This document shows, piece after piece, positions 35,719 through 47,770 of a stretch of 64,000 nt of DNA. The notes under the pieces are model-generated. The model saw only the letters and a list, made by a program, of their open reading frames with translations. It had not been told where the DNA came from and ran no database searches. Each line of letters starts with the position of its first letter. Position 1 is the stretch's first letter. Where the stretch lies: positions 62,001 through 126,000 of the forward strand of contig NZ_JOCF01000001.1 in assembly GCF_000720635.1 (NCBI RefSeq), read 5' to 3'. Made by a program: the position numbers and the translations under genes. Source of the DNA: Streptomyces sp. NRRL WC-3742 (GTDB lineage: Bacteria > Actinomycetota > Actinomycetes > Streptomycetales > Streptomycetaceae).

Positions 35719-36726
35719 TCAGCCCACGTAGCTCGCCGTCCGGCGGGCAGCCCGGTCGTCCTCGGCCGAGTCGTAGCCCACGAAGTAGGCCGGACGGGCC
35801 TGGGCCGCCGAGTAGATCCGGCCGACGTACTCGCCGAGCAGACCCATGCAGACCAGCTGGACGGCGCCGAGGAACAGCATCCCGATGAACAACGACGACC
35901 AGCCCGGAACGGTCTTGCCCAGGGCGTACTCGACCGTGGTGTAGATGCCCAGGGCGAAGCAGAGCACGAAGCTCAGCAGGCCGAGGTAGGTCGCCAGCCG
36001 CAGCGGGGCGGCGGAGAAGTTGGTGATGCTGTCGATGGCCAGGCGGAGCATCTTCGACAGCGGGTAGTGGGTGCTCCCGGCGACGCGCTCCTCGCGGACG
36101 TAGACGACCTCGCCGCTGGGGAAGCCCAGCCACGGCACCAGCAGGCGGTAGACCGGCTGGTGCTCGGGCATCGCCTTGAGCGCCTCGACGGCGGCCCGGC
36201 TCAGCAGACGGAAGTCGCCGGCCTGGTTGGGCATCTTCTTGCCGACGAGCTTGCGCATCAGCCAGTAGTAGCCGCCGGCGGTGCGGCGCTTGAACACGGT
36301 GTCGGTGCCGCGGTCGCCGCGAACGCCGTAGACGATGTCGAGGTTGCGCTCCTGGGCGAGCGCGAGCATCTCGGGGATCTTCTCCGGCGGGTCCTGGAGG
36401 TCGGCGTCGATCGAGACGACGTAGTCGCCGAAGGCCCGGTGGATGCCGGCGGTCAGCGCGGCCTGGTGCCCGGAGTTGCGGGCGAAGCGGACGATCCGGA
36501 ACTCCGGCCAGTCCTGGTGGATCTTCTGCATCAACGCCGGGGTGGCGTCCGTGCTGCCGTCGTCGATACCGACGACCTCGTAGCTGATGCCGAGCCCGTC
36601 GAGGATCGGACGCAGCCGCTGAACGGTCAGGGGCAGGGCCTCCTGCTCGTTGTAGATCGGCATGACGACCGAGAGCAGAGGGGCGGGGCCCCCGGCCGGA
36701 CCGTTCTCGGATGCTGCGTTGAACAT
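35719..36726 (-). CDS. GtrB-like undecaprenyl-phosphate glycosyltransferase
   Basis: The 335-residue protein has a GT2 domain with LSVVMPIYNEQEALPLTVQR, EVVGIDDGSTDATP and the GtrB/DPMS motif SIDADLQDPPEKIPEML (D107-x-D109). RNSGHQAALTAGI and GDFRLLSRAAVEALKAM follow, then two C-terminal helices (about residues 245-270 and 280-305). This is the architecture of bactoprenol glucosyltransferase GtrB. It transfers a hexose from UDP- or GDP-sugar to undecaprenyl phosphate. The gene heads a GT2-GT-C-GtrA operon; GAGGAC precedes the ATG. The identity of the sugar is unknown. Confidence 0.88.
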   Translation of the reverse strand: MFNAASENGPAGGPAPLLSVVMPIYNEQEALPLTVQRLRPILDGLGISYEVVGIDDGSTDATPALMQKIHQDWPEFRIVRFARNSGHQAALTAGIHRAFGDYVVSIDADLQDPPEKIPEMLALAQERNLDIVYGVRGDRGTDTVFKRRTAGGYYWLMRKLVGKKMPNQAGDFRLLSRAAVEALKAMPEHQPVYRLLVPWLGFPSGEVVYVREERVAGSTHYPLSKMLRLAIDSITNFSAAPLRLATYLGLLSFVLCFALGIYTTVEYALGKTVPGWSSLFIGMLFLGAVQLVCMGLLGEYVGRIYSAAQARPAYFVGYDSAEDDRAARRTASYVG

Positions 36727-36861
36727 CGTGCTTGCCTGTCCTCATGTATCGAATGGACTCGGACCGGTTGCTCCGGCGGGAGAACGCACCGGCCGGAGCC
36801 TCCCTTTCCGAACCCGGACGGGGCGCGGACGGCGGCGAGGGAGTACCCAATGAGCGGGGTC

Positions 36862-36867
36862 AGGATA
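36862..36867 (-). promoter_or_regulatory. Candidate -10 box for the gtrB-like operon
   Basis: TATCCT on the minus strand fits TAnnnT and lies about 135 bases upstream of the GT2 start; TTGAAG is upstream but with a 20-base spacer. The 286-base gap between tuf and the GT2 gene otherwise holds only the tuf terminator. Confidence 0.3.
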
Positions 36868-36938
36868 GCAGCCGATCCCGAACGAACCTTCAACTGGCCG
36901 TTACCAGAAACCCACGCCTGACGACGCGTCCGACACGC

Positions 36939-36978
36939 CGAAGGGCCCCGCTCACCCTGAGGTGTGCGGGGCCCTTCG
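36939..36978 (-). terminator. Terminator after tuf
   Basis: Perfect 13-bp arms (36939-36951 and 36966-36978), starting CGAAGGGCCCCGC, can be extended by TCACC/GGTGT pairing in the loop. It lies 34 bases after the tuf stop and ends the str operon. Confidence 0.8.
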
Positions 36979-37012
36979 TCAGCCTGTACGGGCAGGCAGG
37001 TCAGACCGTCAA

Positions 37013-38206
<1,194 letters not shown>

Positions 38207-38321
38207 TGCAGTCCTCCTGAGGACAGTTCCTGTACGCCGTGCTGACGTCAGTTGGTCTTTGATCGGGCTTGGTCCGGGTGCGTGAGCACCTCGCACCGTC
38301 CCGCGGGTGGGGGCCGGAGGC

Positions 38322-38352
38322 CCCGGGGAAATCCTGTCCGGATTCCCCCGGG
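38322..38352 (-). terminator. Hairpin in the fusA-tuf gap
   Basis: Arms 38322-38334 and 38340-38352 pair over 13 bp with one mismatch around the loop TGTCC. It may lower readthrough from fusA to tuf or stabilise mRNA ends. Confidence 0.5.
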
Positions 38353-38425
38353 TCGCCTCCTAATAGCCTAAGGGGTCGGAATCATCCCGAATTATCGGGC
38401 TGATCCGGAGCCGGCGAAGCCGGAC

Positions 38426-40531
<2,106 letters not shown>

Positions 40532-40570
40532 GGTGGCTCGTTCTCTCTCTGTCTAGTGACGGGGTAGGGA

Positions 40571-41041
40571 CTACCAGCGGTAGTGCGCGAAGGCCTTGTT
40601 GGACTCGGCCATCTTGTGGGTGTCCTCGCGACGCTTCACGGAAGCGCCCAGGCCGTTGCTGGCGTCGAGGATCTCGTTCATGAGGCGCTCGGTCATGGTC
40701 TTCTCGCGACGGGCGCGGGAGTAACCGACCATCCAGCGCAGCGCCAGGGTGCTGGCGCGGCCCGGACGGACCTCGACCGGAACCTGGTAGGTCGCGCCAC
40801 CGACACGGCGGGACTTGACCTCGAGGGCCGGCTTGACGTTCTCCAGCGCGCGCTTGAGCGTCACGACCGGGTCGGAGCCGGTCTTCTCACGGACGCCCTC
40901 GAGGGCGCCGTAGACGATCCGCTCGGCGGTGGAACGCTTGCCGTGCAGCAGGATCTTGTTGACCAGCTGCGTGACGACCGGGGAGCCGTAGACCGGGTCG
41001 ATGATGACCGGGCGCTTCGGGGCGGGGCCCTTACGAGGCAT
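40571..41041 (-). CDS. rpsG: 30S ribosomal protein S7
   Basis: S7 initiates assembly of the small-subunit head. The 156-residue protein starts [20 protein letters not shown], has [20 protein letters not shown] and [20 protein letters not shown], and ends NKAFAHYRW. Start ATG 41041 lies 2 bases after the rpsL stop. Length is the standard 156 residues. Confidence 0.98.
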   Translation of the reverse strand: MPRKGPAPKRPVIIDPVYGSPVVTQLVNKILLHGKRSTAERIVYGALEGVREKTGSDPVVTLKRALENVKPALEVKSRRVGGATYQVPVEVRPGRASTLALRWMVGYSRARREKTMTERLMNEILDASNGLGASVKRREDTHKMAESNKAFAHYRW

Positions 41042-41043
41042 TC

Positions 41044-41415
41044 TTACTTCTCCTTCTTGGCGCCGTAGCGGCTGCGAGCCTGCTTGCGGTTCTTGACACC
41101 CTGGGTGTCGAGCGAACCGCGGATGATCTTGTAGCGGACACCAGGAAGGTCCTTCACACGACCACCGCGAACCAGCACGATGGAGTGCTCCTGCAGGTTG
41201 TGGCCCTCGCCCGGGATGTAAGCGGTGACCTCGATCCCGCTGGTGAGGCGCACACGGGCGACCTTGCGGAGAGCCGAGTTCGGCTTCTTCGGGGTGGTCG
41301 TGTACACACGCGTGCAGACCCCACGGCGCTGCGGGGAACCCTTCAGCGCGGGAGTCTTGTTCTTCTCGACCTTGTCCTGCCGGCCCTTTCGGACCAGCTG
41401 CTGGATCGTAGGCAC
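41044..41415 (-). CDS. rpsL: 30S ribosomal protein S12
   Basis: S12 controls decoding accuracy and is the target of streptomycin-resistance mutations. The 123-residue protein starts [15 protein letters not shown]. It keeps wild-type lysines at positions 43 ([13 protein letters not shown]) and 88 ([16 protein letters not shown]), so the sequence predicts a streptomycin-sensitive S12. GTG 41415 has CGGAGAAA just upstream. It is the first gene of the str operon. Confidence 0.98.
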   Translation of the reverse strand: MPTIQQLVRKGRQDKVEKNKTPALKGSPQRRGVCTRVYTTTPKKPNSALRKVARVRLTSGIEVTAYIPGEGHNLQEHSIVLVRGGRVKDLPGVRYKIIRGSLDTQGVKNRKQARSRYGAKKEK

Positions 41416-41832
41416 CGTTTCTCCGTTTTCTGTGTGCCAAGGCTTGGTGGAACTAACCTGCGGTGATCCGGTCATCTCCCTCACACACGACCCCGTGGTC
41501 GACCCACGCGGTCGGGTGTGTTGGGTTCATTCCGGCACGGAATCCCATGAGCTGATGTACAGCGACGGCGCTCAACGCGCGGAGAGCTTGGAGGCGCTCC
41601 GGCTCGGCGCGGCGACCGGTGTGCATGCACGCACAAGGACCCGGGGACACCCCAGGCACAAGGTCAGAGCGTACCTAGCGCATGGGGCGCGGTCAAAACA
41701 AATGCAACGCCGCAGGTCGCGGCCCTCGGGCGGGTGCCACGGGGGTGTCCCCCACGCGACGGGGCGGTGTCGGACCGCCTCCCACCCGCTCTACCACAGC
41801 CGAGTGACGGACGCCACCCGGGGAAGGACCGC
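41416..41832 (-). promoter_or_regulatory. rpsL upstream region
   Basis: This 417-base gap separates rpsL from the convergent-free upstream DUF1707 gene, which is also on the minus strand. It holds the str promoter (41668-41696) and a leader of about 245 bases. I see no ribosomal-protein binding structure or family-supported ORF in it. Confidence 0.5.
41668..41696 (-). promoter_or_regulatory. str operon promoter
   Basis: On the minus strand TTGACC (41691-41696) and TACGCT (41668-41673) are spaced by exactly 17 bases, with a TTTT run before the -35 box. This is a near-consensus vegetative promoter; initiation is expected near 41661, leaving a leader of about 245 bases before the rpsL GTG. Confidence 0.75.
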
Positions 41833-42399
41833 CTAGTAGCCCGGACTGGGGTGCGAACCGGTGGACGCGACGGCGACGATGCCCAGCAGGATGATCAGAC
41901 CCCAGAACGCCAGGCCCAGGTAGCCGAGGATCAGCCCGGTGACCGCCGCCCAGTCCCCGTCCTGGTGCCGCTCGCGGATCTGCCCGCGGGCGATGTGGCC
42001 GGTGATCACGGCGACCGGGGCGATGCCCGTCAGACCGAAGACGAACGAGGCGATCGCCAGCCCGTTGGTGGGGCGCGGCATGTGCATCGGCATCGGCATG
42101 GGCATCGGCATCGGGGGCGGCAGGAACGTCGACGGGACGTTCTGCGCCGCGGGGGCGGGCGCGGGGCCCGGCACCGGACCGGAGGGCAGGTCGGCGATCA
42201 GCGCGGCCAGCTGGCCGTAGGTCTGGGCGGCGGCCGCGGCCTCGTGGCGGTGCTCGTACTCCTGGACGGAGAGCCGGCCCTCGGCGAAGGCCGCCTTCAG
42301 CACGTCCACCGTGCGGTCCCGGTCCGCGTGCCCGGCGCGCATCCCGTGCTGGCCTCCGGGCTGCTGGGAACCGGGGTCTCCCCACGATTGAACGGACAT
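41833..42399 (-). CDS. DUF1707 and DUF4190 domain membrane protein
   Basis: The 188-residue protein begins with a 20-residue hydrophilic lead, then a DUF1707 domain (about residues 21-72: RAGHADRDRTVDVLKAAFAE, GRLSVQEYEHRHEAA). A Pro-rich linker includes a run of Pro-Met dipeptides (about residues 95-107). A DUF4190 domain with two helices follows (NGLAIASFVFGLTGIAPVAV and AVTGLILGYLGLAFWGLIIL). The combination is common in streptomycetes; its role is unknown. GGAGGTGG precedes the ATG. Confidence 0.85.
   Translation of the reverse strand: MSVQSWGDPGSQQPGGQHGMRAGHADRDRTVDVLKAAFAEGRLSVQEYEHRHEAAAAAQTYGQLAALIADLPSGPVPGPAPAPAAQNVPSTFLPPPMPMPMPMPMHMPRPTNGLAIASFVFGLTGIAPVAVITGHIARGQIRERHQDGDWAAVTGLILGYLGLAFWGLIILLGIVAVASTGSHPSPGY
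42083..42113 (-). repeat. Pro-Met codon repeat in the DUF1707 gene
   Basis: A run of hexamers of the form GGCATG/GGCATC on the plus strand encodes alternating Pro-Met residues in the linker between the two domains. Such short tandem repeats can vary in copy number between strains. Confidence 0.6.
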
Positions 42400-42658
42400 C
42401 CGCCACCTCCGGCACCGCAGACGCGGTCGTGTTCTCGCTGAGTTTCATAGTGCAGGACGAACGGCCCGGCTGAGTAGTTGCCAATTCGCCGCCGCAGAAA
42501 CGGACATCCGGATTCCGGCCCTCCGTCACCCGCCGGGTGCCAAGCTCCGATGACGCTCAACTGGCACGACAGCCGGTCACCCCGGCGGATACGGTCACAC
42601 CGGATCAGAACCGAAGTCAACACGGTCGACACGGTCAACGAAAAAGAAGAAGGCAGCC

Positions 42659-43465
42659 ATGCAGGCGTCAGCGCCGCAGTCGTCGAACCCGCCCGGGCCG
42701 GGCACCCCGTCCGCCGTCAGCATCCAGGGCCTGTGGAAGCACTTCGGCAGCCAGGCCGCCGTGGCCGGGCTCAGCCTGGAGCTGCCCGCCGGTGCGTTCA
42801 TCGGGCTGGTCGGCCCCAACGGCGCGGGCAAGACCACCACGCTGTCCATGGTCACCGGGCTGCTCCGGCCCGACCAGGGCACCGTGCTCGTCCACGGCAC
42901 CGACGTCTGGGCGGACCCGGTGAGCGTCAAGGCCCGGATCGGCATCCTGCCCGAGGGCCTGCGGTTGTTCGAGCGGCTCAGCGGGCGTGAACTCCTCCAG
43001 TACGTCGGCCGGCTGCGGGGCCTGCCCGGCGCCGAGGTGGACCGCCGGGCCGAGGAACTGCTGGCCGTCCTCGACCTCGGCCGCGACGCCGACAAGCTCG
43101 TCGCCGACTACTCCACCGGCATGCGCAAGAAGATCGGCCTGGCCGCCGCGCTGCTGCACAACCCCGACGTGCTCTTCCTCGACGAGCCCTTCGAGGGCGT
43201 CGACCCCGTCTCCGCGCAGACCATCCGCGGCGTGCTCAAGCGGTACGCGGCCGCCGGCTCCACGGTCGTCTTCTCCAGCCACGTCATGGAGCTCGTCGAG
43301 CAGCTCTGCGACTGGGTCGCCGTCGTCAACGCCGGCCGGGTCATCGCCCAGGGCCCGCTGGACGCCGTCCGCGGCGGGAGCAGCCTGCACGAGGCGTTCC
43401 TGGGGCTGATCGGCGTGCGCGAGGACGACGGGCAGTCCCTCGGCTGGCTCGGGGGCGGGCAGTGA
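42659..43465 (+). CDS. ABC transporter ATP-binding protein
   Basis: The 268-residue ATPase has Walker A GPNGAGKTTT (about residues 52-61), STGMRKKIGLAAALLHNPDV in the signature region, Walker B VLFLDEPFEGVDP and a switch histidine in VVFSSHVMEL. The signature reads STGMRKK rather than LSGGQ, as in several CcmA/Nod-type exporters. Its stop overlaps the permease start (GTGA), so the pair forms an export-type ABC system at the membrane. The substrate is unknown. Confidence 0.9.
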   Translation: MQASAPQSSNPPGPGTPSAVSIQGLWKHFGSQAAVAGLSLELPAGAFIGLVGPNGAGKTTTLSMVTGLLRPDQGTVLVHGTDVWADPVSVKARIGILPEGLRLFERLSGRELLQYVGRLRGLPGAEVDRRAEELLAVLDLGRDADKLVADYSTGMRKKIGLAAALLHNPDVLFLDEPFEGVDPVSAQTIRGVLKRYAAAGSTVVFSSHVMELVEQLCDWVAVVNAGRVIAQGPLDAVRGGSSLHEAFLGLIGVREDDGQSLGWLGGGQ

Positions 43466-45111
43466 CCGCGGCCCCGGGGGCCGCCGCGCCCTCCGACCGC
43501 CACCAGGTGCCGGACGGGCCGACCGTCGTCCGCGCCCTGGTCGCGCTCAAGCTGCGGCTGGTGCGCAACGGCCTGCGGCGCAGCCCCGGCCGTACCGCCG
43601 TCTTCGTCATCGGGGGCCTCGTCGGCCTGGTCTTCGCCGGGGGCATCGCCTTCGCGATGGCCATGATGAACGGCAAGTTCGACGGCTCCGGGGACACCGG
43701 GGTGATGCTGCTCGGCACGATGACCCTGGGCTGGGCCGCGCTGCCGCTGTTCCTGTTCTCCAGCGACGAGAGCGCCGACCCCACCCGGCTCACCATGCTG
43801 CCGCTGCGGCCCGGACCGCTGCTGCGCGGATCGCTGCTGGCCGCGCTGGTCGGGCCCGGGCCGGTGATCAACCTGGTGCTGGTGACCGGCGCGGCGCTGT
43901 CCGGCGCGAGCGGCGGCGCCTCCGCGGCGTTCGCGGTGGTCGGCGTGCCGCTCACCCTGCTCTGCCTGGTCACGCTCTCCCGCTCCGTCGCGGCCGGGAA
44001 CGCCCGGATGCTCTCCAGCCGGCGCGGCAAGGACTTCGCGATCTTCGGCGGGCTCGCCTTCGCCCTGCTCGTCCAGGTCGCCAACCTCGGCTCCCAGACG
44101 GTCTTCGGCCGCCCGGGCAAGGACGGCAGCCTCGACCTCAGCCCGCTCGAGCCGATCGCCTCGGTGCTGCGATGGATACCGCCGATCAGCGCCACCGACG
44201 CCGGCCGCACCGCCGGCGAGGGCCGGTACGCGCTCGCGCTGCTGCAGCTCGCCGCGACCGCGGCCCTGCTCCTCCTGCTGCTGCGCTGGTGGCGCCGGAG
44301 CCTCCAGGAGCTGATGGTCACCGCCGACTCCTCCACCCTGGACGTCGCCCGCGGCGTGCAGCAGTCGCGCGGCTGGCGCTTCCTGCCCGAGGGCCGGGTC
44401 GGCGCGGTGATGCAGCGCCACCTGCGGTACGCCTGGCGGGAGCCGAGGGCCAAGGCCGCGGTGTTCACCAGCATCGGCATGACGCTGGTGCTCTGCGTGA
44501 TGTCCGTGGTCCAGGGCTGGTCGAGCGTCTACCTGCTGGCGATGACCGGGGTGTTCCTCGGGCTCCAGATGCTCAACCTGTTCGGCATGGACGGCTCCGC
44601 GTTCTGGATCGTCGCCAGCACCCTGCGAACCCCGGCCGACGCCCGGGACGAGCTGCGCGGCCGCGGTTACGCGGTGCTCTCGTACGCCGTGCCGGTCGTC
44701 CTGGTGCTCGGGCCCGTGCTGGCCGCCGTCACCGGCGACTGGGCGGGCCTGCCCTCCGCGATCGGGCTGGCGCTGTGCCTGCTCGGCTGCGGCGTCGCCC
44801 TGGGCTCGGTGTTCAGCGTGCTGGCGCCGTACGCCATGCCGGCCGACAGCAGTCCGATGCGCAACGCCGCGCCGGGGCAGAGCGGGCTGGTCCTGCTCAA
44901 CCAGTTCGGCTCGATACTCGGCGTCGGCCTGCTCGCCTCACCCGCCATCGCCTACCTGGGCATCGCCCACGGCACCGGCGCCCCGACCTGGCCCCTGCTC
45001 CTGGCCGGGCCCCTCTACGGCGCGCTCATCGCCACCCTCGGCACCCGCTTCGCCGCCACCCGGCTGCTGCTGCGCACCCCCGAGATCCTCGCCCGCGCCA
45101 TCGAGCGCTGA
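43462..45111 (+). CDS. ABC transporter permease, export type
   Basis: The 549-residue protein has about twelve hydrophobic segments; the first is TAVFVIGGLVGLVFAGGIAF (about residues 46-65). The soluble loop at about residues 240-310 has GVQQSRGWRFLPEGRVGAVM and RHLRYAWREPRAKAAVF. It resembles large ABC-2-like permeases of actinobacteria. Start GTG 43462 overlaps the ATPase stop. A strong terminator follows. Substrate unknown; an export role is inferred from the architecture. Confidence 0.82.
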   Translation: MTAAPGAAAPSDRHQVPDGPTVVRALVALKLRLVRNGLRRSPGRTAVFVIGGLVGLVFAGGIAFAMAMMNGKFDGSGDTGVMLLGTMTLGWAALPLFLFSSDESADPTRLTMLPLRPGPLLRGSLLAALVGPGPVINLVLVTGAALSGASGGASAAFAVVGVPLTLLCLVTLSRSVAAGNARMLSSRRGKDFAIFGGLAFALLVQVANLGSQTVFGRPGKDGSLDLSPLEPIASVLRWIPPISATDAGRTAGEGRYALALLQLAATAALLLLLLRWWRRSLQELMVTADSSTLDVARGVQQSRGWRFLPEGRVGAVMQRHLRYAWREPRAKAAVFTSIGMTLVLCVMSVVQGWSSVYLLAMTGVFLGLQMLNLFGMDGSAFWIVASTLRTPADARDELRGRGYAVLSYAVPVVLVLGPVLAAVTGDWAGLPSAIGLALCLLGCGVALGSVFSVLAPYAMPADSSPMRNAAPGQSGLVLLNQFGSILGVGLLASPAIAYLGIAHGTGAPTWPLLLAGPLYGALIATLGTRFAATRLLLRTPEILARAIER

Positions 45112-45123
45112 CACCCGCCCCAC

Positions 45124-45161
45124 GGAACGCCCGGCCCCACCTCGGTGGGGCCGGGCGTTCC
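45124..45161 (+). terminator. Terminator after the ABC permease
   Basis: Perfect 17-bp arms (45124-45140 and 45145-45161), starting GGAACGCCCGG, with loop CTCG lie 12 bases after the permease stop. Confidence 0.85.
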
Positions 45162-45240
45162 GGCATTCCCGGCGGCCCGCCGGTTCCTTCGGCCGCTCCG
45201 GCATCATGGAACAGGTCGTCGAGGAGAGCTGAGGCAGGTC

Positions 45241-46545
45241 GTGAGCAGGCGGGCGGAGCAGGGCGAGGGGGCCGGGGCGCTGCTGGACGCGGCCGTACGG
45301 GCGGTGCTGACGGCGCCCGACGAGATGCTGGACGTGGCGCTGGACACCGGGGCCTCCTCGCTGGCGGCCTCGGCCGACCGGTGGCAGGAGGTCAGCCGGG
45401 CGCTGCTCGGCTTCGCGGACACCGCCGTGGGCCGCTGCTGGTCGGCCGGGTGGCGCCCGGCGGACCTGGTGCGGGTGGTGCGGCGGGACCTCAAGCCCGT
45501 CCACCTGGCCCTGGCCGTGGACCTGATCGCCGCCGAGAGCCGCCGCCACAGCGCCGCGGGCCTGGACCGGCGCTGGCGGGAGCAACTGCGCGAGCTGGCC
45601 GTCGAGACGTGGTGGCCCGAGGACGGCGAGTACCTGGCCGCCTTCGCCCGGCGGCACCGGCTGGACCGCTTCGCGCTGGCCACCGCCGCCCTGGAGCTGC
45701 TGCGCACCTGGGGCCGGCTGCCTCCGATCGCCCCGGTCGGCCCGGCGCCGGGACAGGCCGCCGGTCAGGCCGCAGGGCACGGCTCAGGGCCTCAGCGGCC
45801 CTCCGAGCCCGTGACGGGCGAACCCCGGATGCTGGCCCGCATCCGGGCGCTCCTGGCGAAGGCCGAGTCCACCGAGTTCCCGGAGGAGGCCGAGGCGCTG
45901 ACCGCGAAGGCGCAGCAGCTCATGGCCCAGCACAGCATCGACGACGCGTTGCTCGCGGCCGCCGGTACGGGCGGCGGCCGGGACGTCCCGGCGGCGGTGC
46001 GCATCGGGGTGGACAACCCGTACGAAGGTCCCAAGACGATGCTGCTGGACGCCGTCGCGGCGGCGAACCGCTGCCGGGTGGTGTGGGCGAAGGAGTTCGG
46101 CTTCTGCACCGTGATCGGCTTCGACGGCGACCTGGACGGCGTCGAGCTGCTCTACACCTCGCTGCTGGTGCAGGCCACGCACGCGCTCAACAAGGCCGGC
46201 TCGCGCAAGGACTCGCGCAGCAAGGCGTTCCGCCACTCCTTCCTGGTCGCGTACGCGGCCCGCATCCGCGAGCGGCTGACCGCCGCGACCGAGCGGGCGA
46301 CGCGCGCGGCGGCGGCCGGGCGGCACCTGCGCGAGGACGGCACCGAGGAGCAGCTGCTGCCGGACGAGCGGCTGCTGCCCGCGCTGGCGGCCCGCTCGGA
46401 GGCGGTGGACGAGCAGGTCGACCGGCTGTTCCCGAAGCTGGTCTCGCAGCGGGTGCGGGTGAGTGACGGCGGGGGCTGGGCGGCCGGACGGGCGGCGGCG
46501 GACCGGGCGGCCCTGCACGGGCGCGCCGGGCAGATCAGGCGCTGA
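45241..46545 (+). CDS. DUF2786 domain protein
   Basis: The 434-residue soluble protein has an N-terminal helical region of about 180 residues with no family I recognise. A short Ala/Gly/Gln linker follows. Then comes a DUF2786 domain (RMLARIRALLAKAESTEFPE, LTAKAQQLMAQHSIDDALL) and a C-terminal region with LLYTSLLVQATHALNKAG and KAFRHSFLVAYAARIRERLT. DUF2786 proteins occur in phages and actinobacteria with unknown function. GTG 45241 is chosen because of GAGGCAGG just upstream. Confidence 0.75.
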   Translation: MSRRAEQGEGAGALLDAAVRAVLTAPDEMLDVALDTGASSLAASADRWQEVSRALLGFADTAVGRCWSAGWRPADLVRVVRRDLKPVHLALAVDLIAAESRRHSAAGLDRRWREQLRELAVETWWPEDGEYLAAFARRHRLDRFALATAALELLRTWGRLPPIAPVGPAPGQAAGQAAGHGSGPQRPSEPVTGEPRMLARIRALLAKAESTEFPEEAEALTAKAQQLMAQHSIDDALLAAAGTGGGRDVPAAVRIGVDNPYEGPKTMLLDAVAAANRCRVVWAKEFGFCTVIGFDGDLDGVELLYTSLLVQATHALNKAGSRKDSRSKAFRHSFLVAYAARIRERLTAATERATRAAAAGRHLREDGTEEQLLPDERLLPALAARSEAVDEQVDRLFPKLVSQRVRVSDGGGWAAGRAAADRAALHGRAGQIRR

Positions 46546-46588
46546 ACCTGGTAGAACGTACACCGCCGCGAACGAAGGGGGATTCGAC

Positions 46589-47716
46589 GTGACGGACCTG
46601 GCTGCGGAGTCGGCCTATCGGGATTCGGGCTACCGGGACAGGGTGCGCGGGGCGCTGCTCGGCGGCGCGATCGGCGACGCCCTGGGCTGGCCGGTGGAGT
46701 TTCTCCAACTGCACCAGATCCAGGAGAAGTTCGGGCCGGACGGGGTGACGCGGCTGCCCGCCGGGCCCGGCCCGGTGGAGGTCACCGACGACACCCAGAT
46801 GACGCTGTTCACCGCCGAGGGCCTGATCCGCGGCTTCGTCCGCGGCTGGTCGGGCGGCGGCGGCTCGGTGCCGGAGGCCGTCCACGGCGCCTACCGGCGC
46901 TGGCTGATGACGCAGTACCAGCCGGAGCCGGACGCCGAGCCCCAGCCCCGCCCGTACGACGGCTGGTTGCTGCGCCAGCCGTTCCTGTACGCGCGGCGGG
47001 CGCCGGGCAACGCCTGCCTGAGCGGGGTGTCCGAGCACCCGGAGTTCGAGGCGCCGGCCGCGATCGGGCGGACTGGTCCGATCAACCCGGGCTCCAAGGG
47101 CTGCGGCACGGTGATGCGTTCGGCGCCGTTCGGACTGGCCCGGCTGGGCGTCGAGCAGTCCTTCGGGCTGGCCGTGCAGTGCGCCCAGCTGACCCACGGG
47201 CACCCCACCGGGTACCTGGCGGCGGGGGCCTTCGCGGCGCTGGTCGAGCGGCTTGCGCAGGGCGTGGAGCCGTGGGCGGCGGTGGGCGGGACGGTGGAGC
47301 AGATCCGGGAGCTGCCCGCGTCCAAGGAGACGGTGCAGGCCCTGGCCCGGGCGGTGCGGATCGCCCAGGAGTCGGAGCCCTCGGCGGAGGCGGTGGAGCG
47401 GGTCGGGCTCGGCTGGGTCGCCGAGGAGTGCCTGGCGATGGCGGTGTACGCGCTGCTGGCGGCCACCCTGGACCCGGACCCGGTGCGCACCGCGCTGCGG
47501 CTGTCGGTCAACCACTCGGGGGACAGCGACTCGGTCGGCGCCGTCTGCGGCAACCTGGTCGGGGCCGCGTACGGCGCCTCGGCGCTGCCCGAGGAGTGGG
47601 TCGGGGCGATCGAGGGCCGGGCCGAGCTGCTCACGGTCGCGGACGACCTGCTGGTGCTGTTCGGCAGCCGCGACCCGAACCACCCGGCGCTGGGCGGGCG
47701 TTACCCGGCCTGGTAG
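46589..47716 (+). CDS. ADP-ribosylglycohydrolase family protein (first copy)
   Basis: The family removes ADP-ribose from proteins or small molecules using two magnesium ions. The 375-residue protein has RVRGALLGGAIGDALGWPVE, the N-terminal metal motif VTDDTQMTL (Thr66-Asp67-Asp68) and NPGSKGCGTVMRSAPFGL. The C-terminal metal motif is NHSGDSDSVGAVCGNLVGA. All key acidic residues are present, so it should be active. GTG 46589 has AGGGGG upstream. It lies 43 bases after the DUF2786 gene and converges with the serpin gene. Substrate is unknown. Confidence 0.88.
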   Translation: MTDLAAESAYRDSGYRDRVRGALLGGAIGDALGWPVEFLQLHQIQEKFGPDGVTRLPAGPGPVEVTDDTQMTLFTAEGLIRGFVRGWSGGGGSVPEAVHGAYRRWLMTQYQPEPDAEPQPRPYDGWLLRQPFLYARRAPGNACLSGVSEHPEFEAPAAIGRTGPINPGSKGCGTVMRSAPFGLARLGVEQSFGLAVQCAQLTHGHPTGYLAAGAFAALVERLAQGVEPWAAVGGTVEQIRELPASKETVQALARAVRIAQESEPSAEAVERVGLGWVAEECLAMAVYALLAATLDPDPVRTALRLSVNHSGDSDSVGAVCGNLVGAAYGASALPEEWVGAIEGRAELLTVADDLLVLFGSRDPNHPALGGRYPAW

Positions 47717-47770
47717 CGGCGGCCACCCGGCCTGGAGGCCGCAGCTGCCCGGCCTGGTGGCCGCCGCTAC
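47713..47770. terminator. Convergent terminator overlapping both stop codons
   Basis: GTAGCGGCGGCCA (47713-47725) and its inverse complement (47758-47770) flank a 32-base loop with an inner GGCCTGGAGGCC-like palindrome. The two TAG stop codons of the converging genes are inside the arms. Confidence 0.6.

Noticed and set aside
41453..41659. A 68-codon minus-strand ORF upstream of rpsL
   Set aside because: It lies in the str leader just after the predicted transcription start, with no homology I can recognise.
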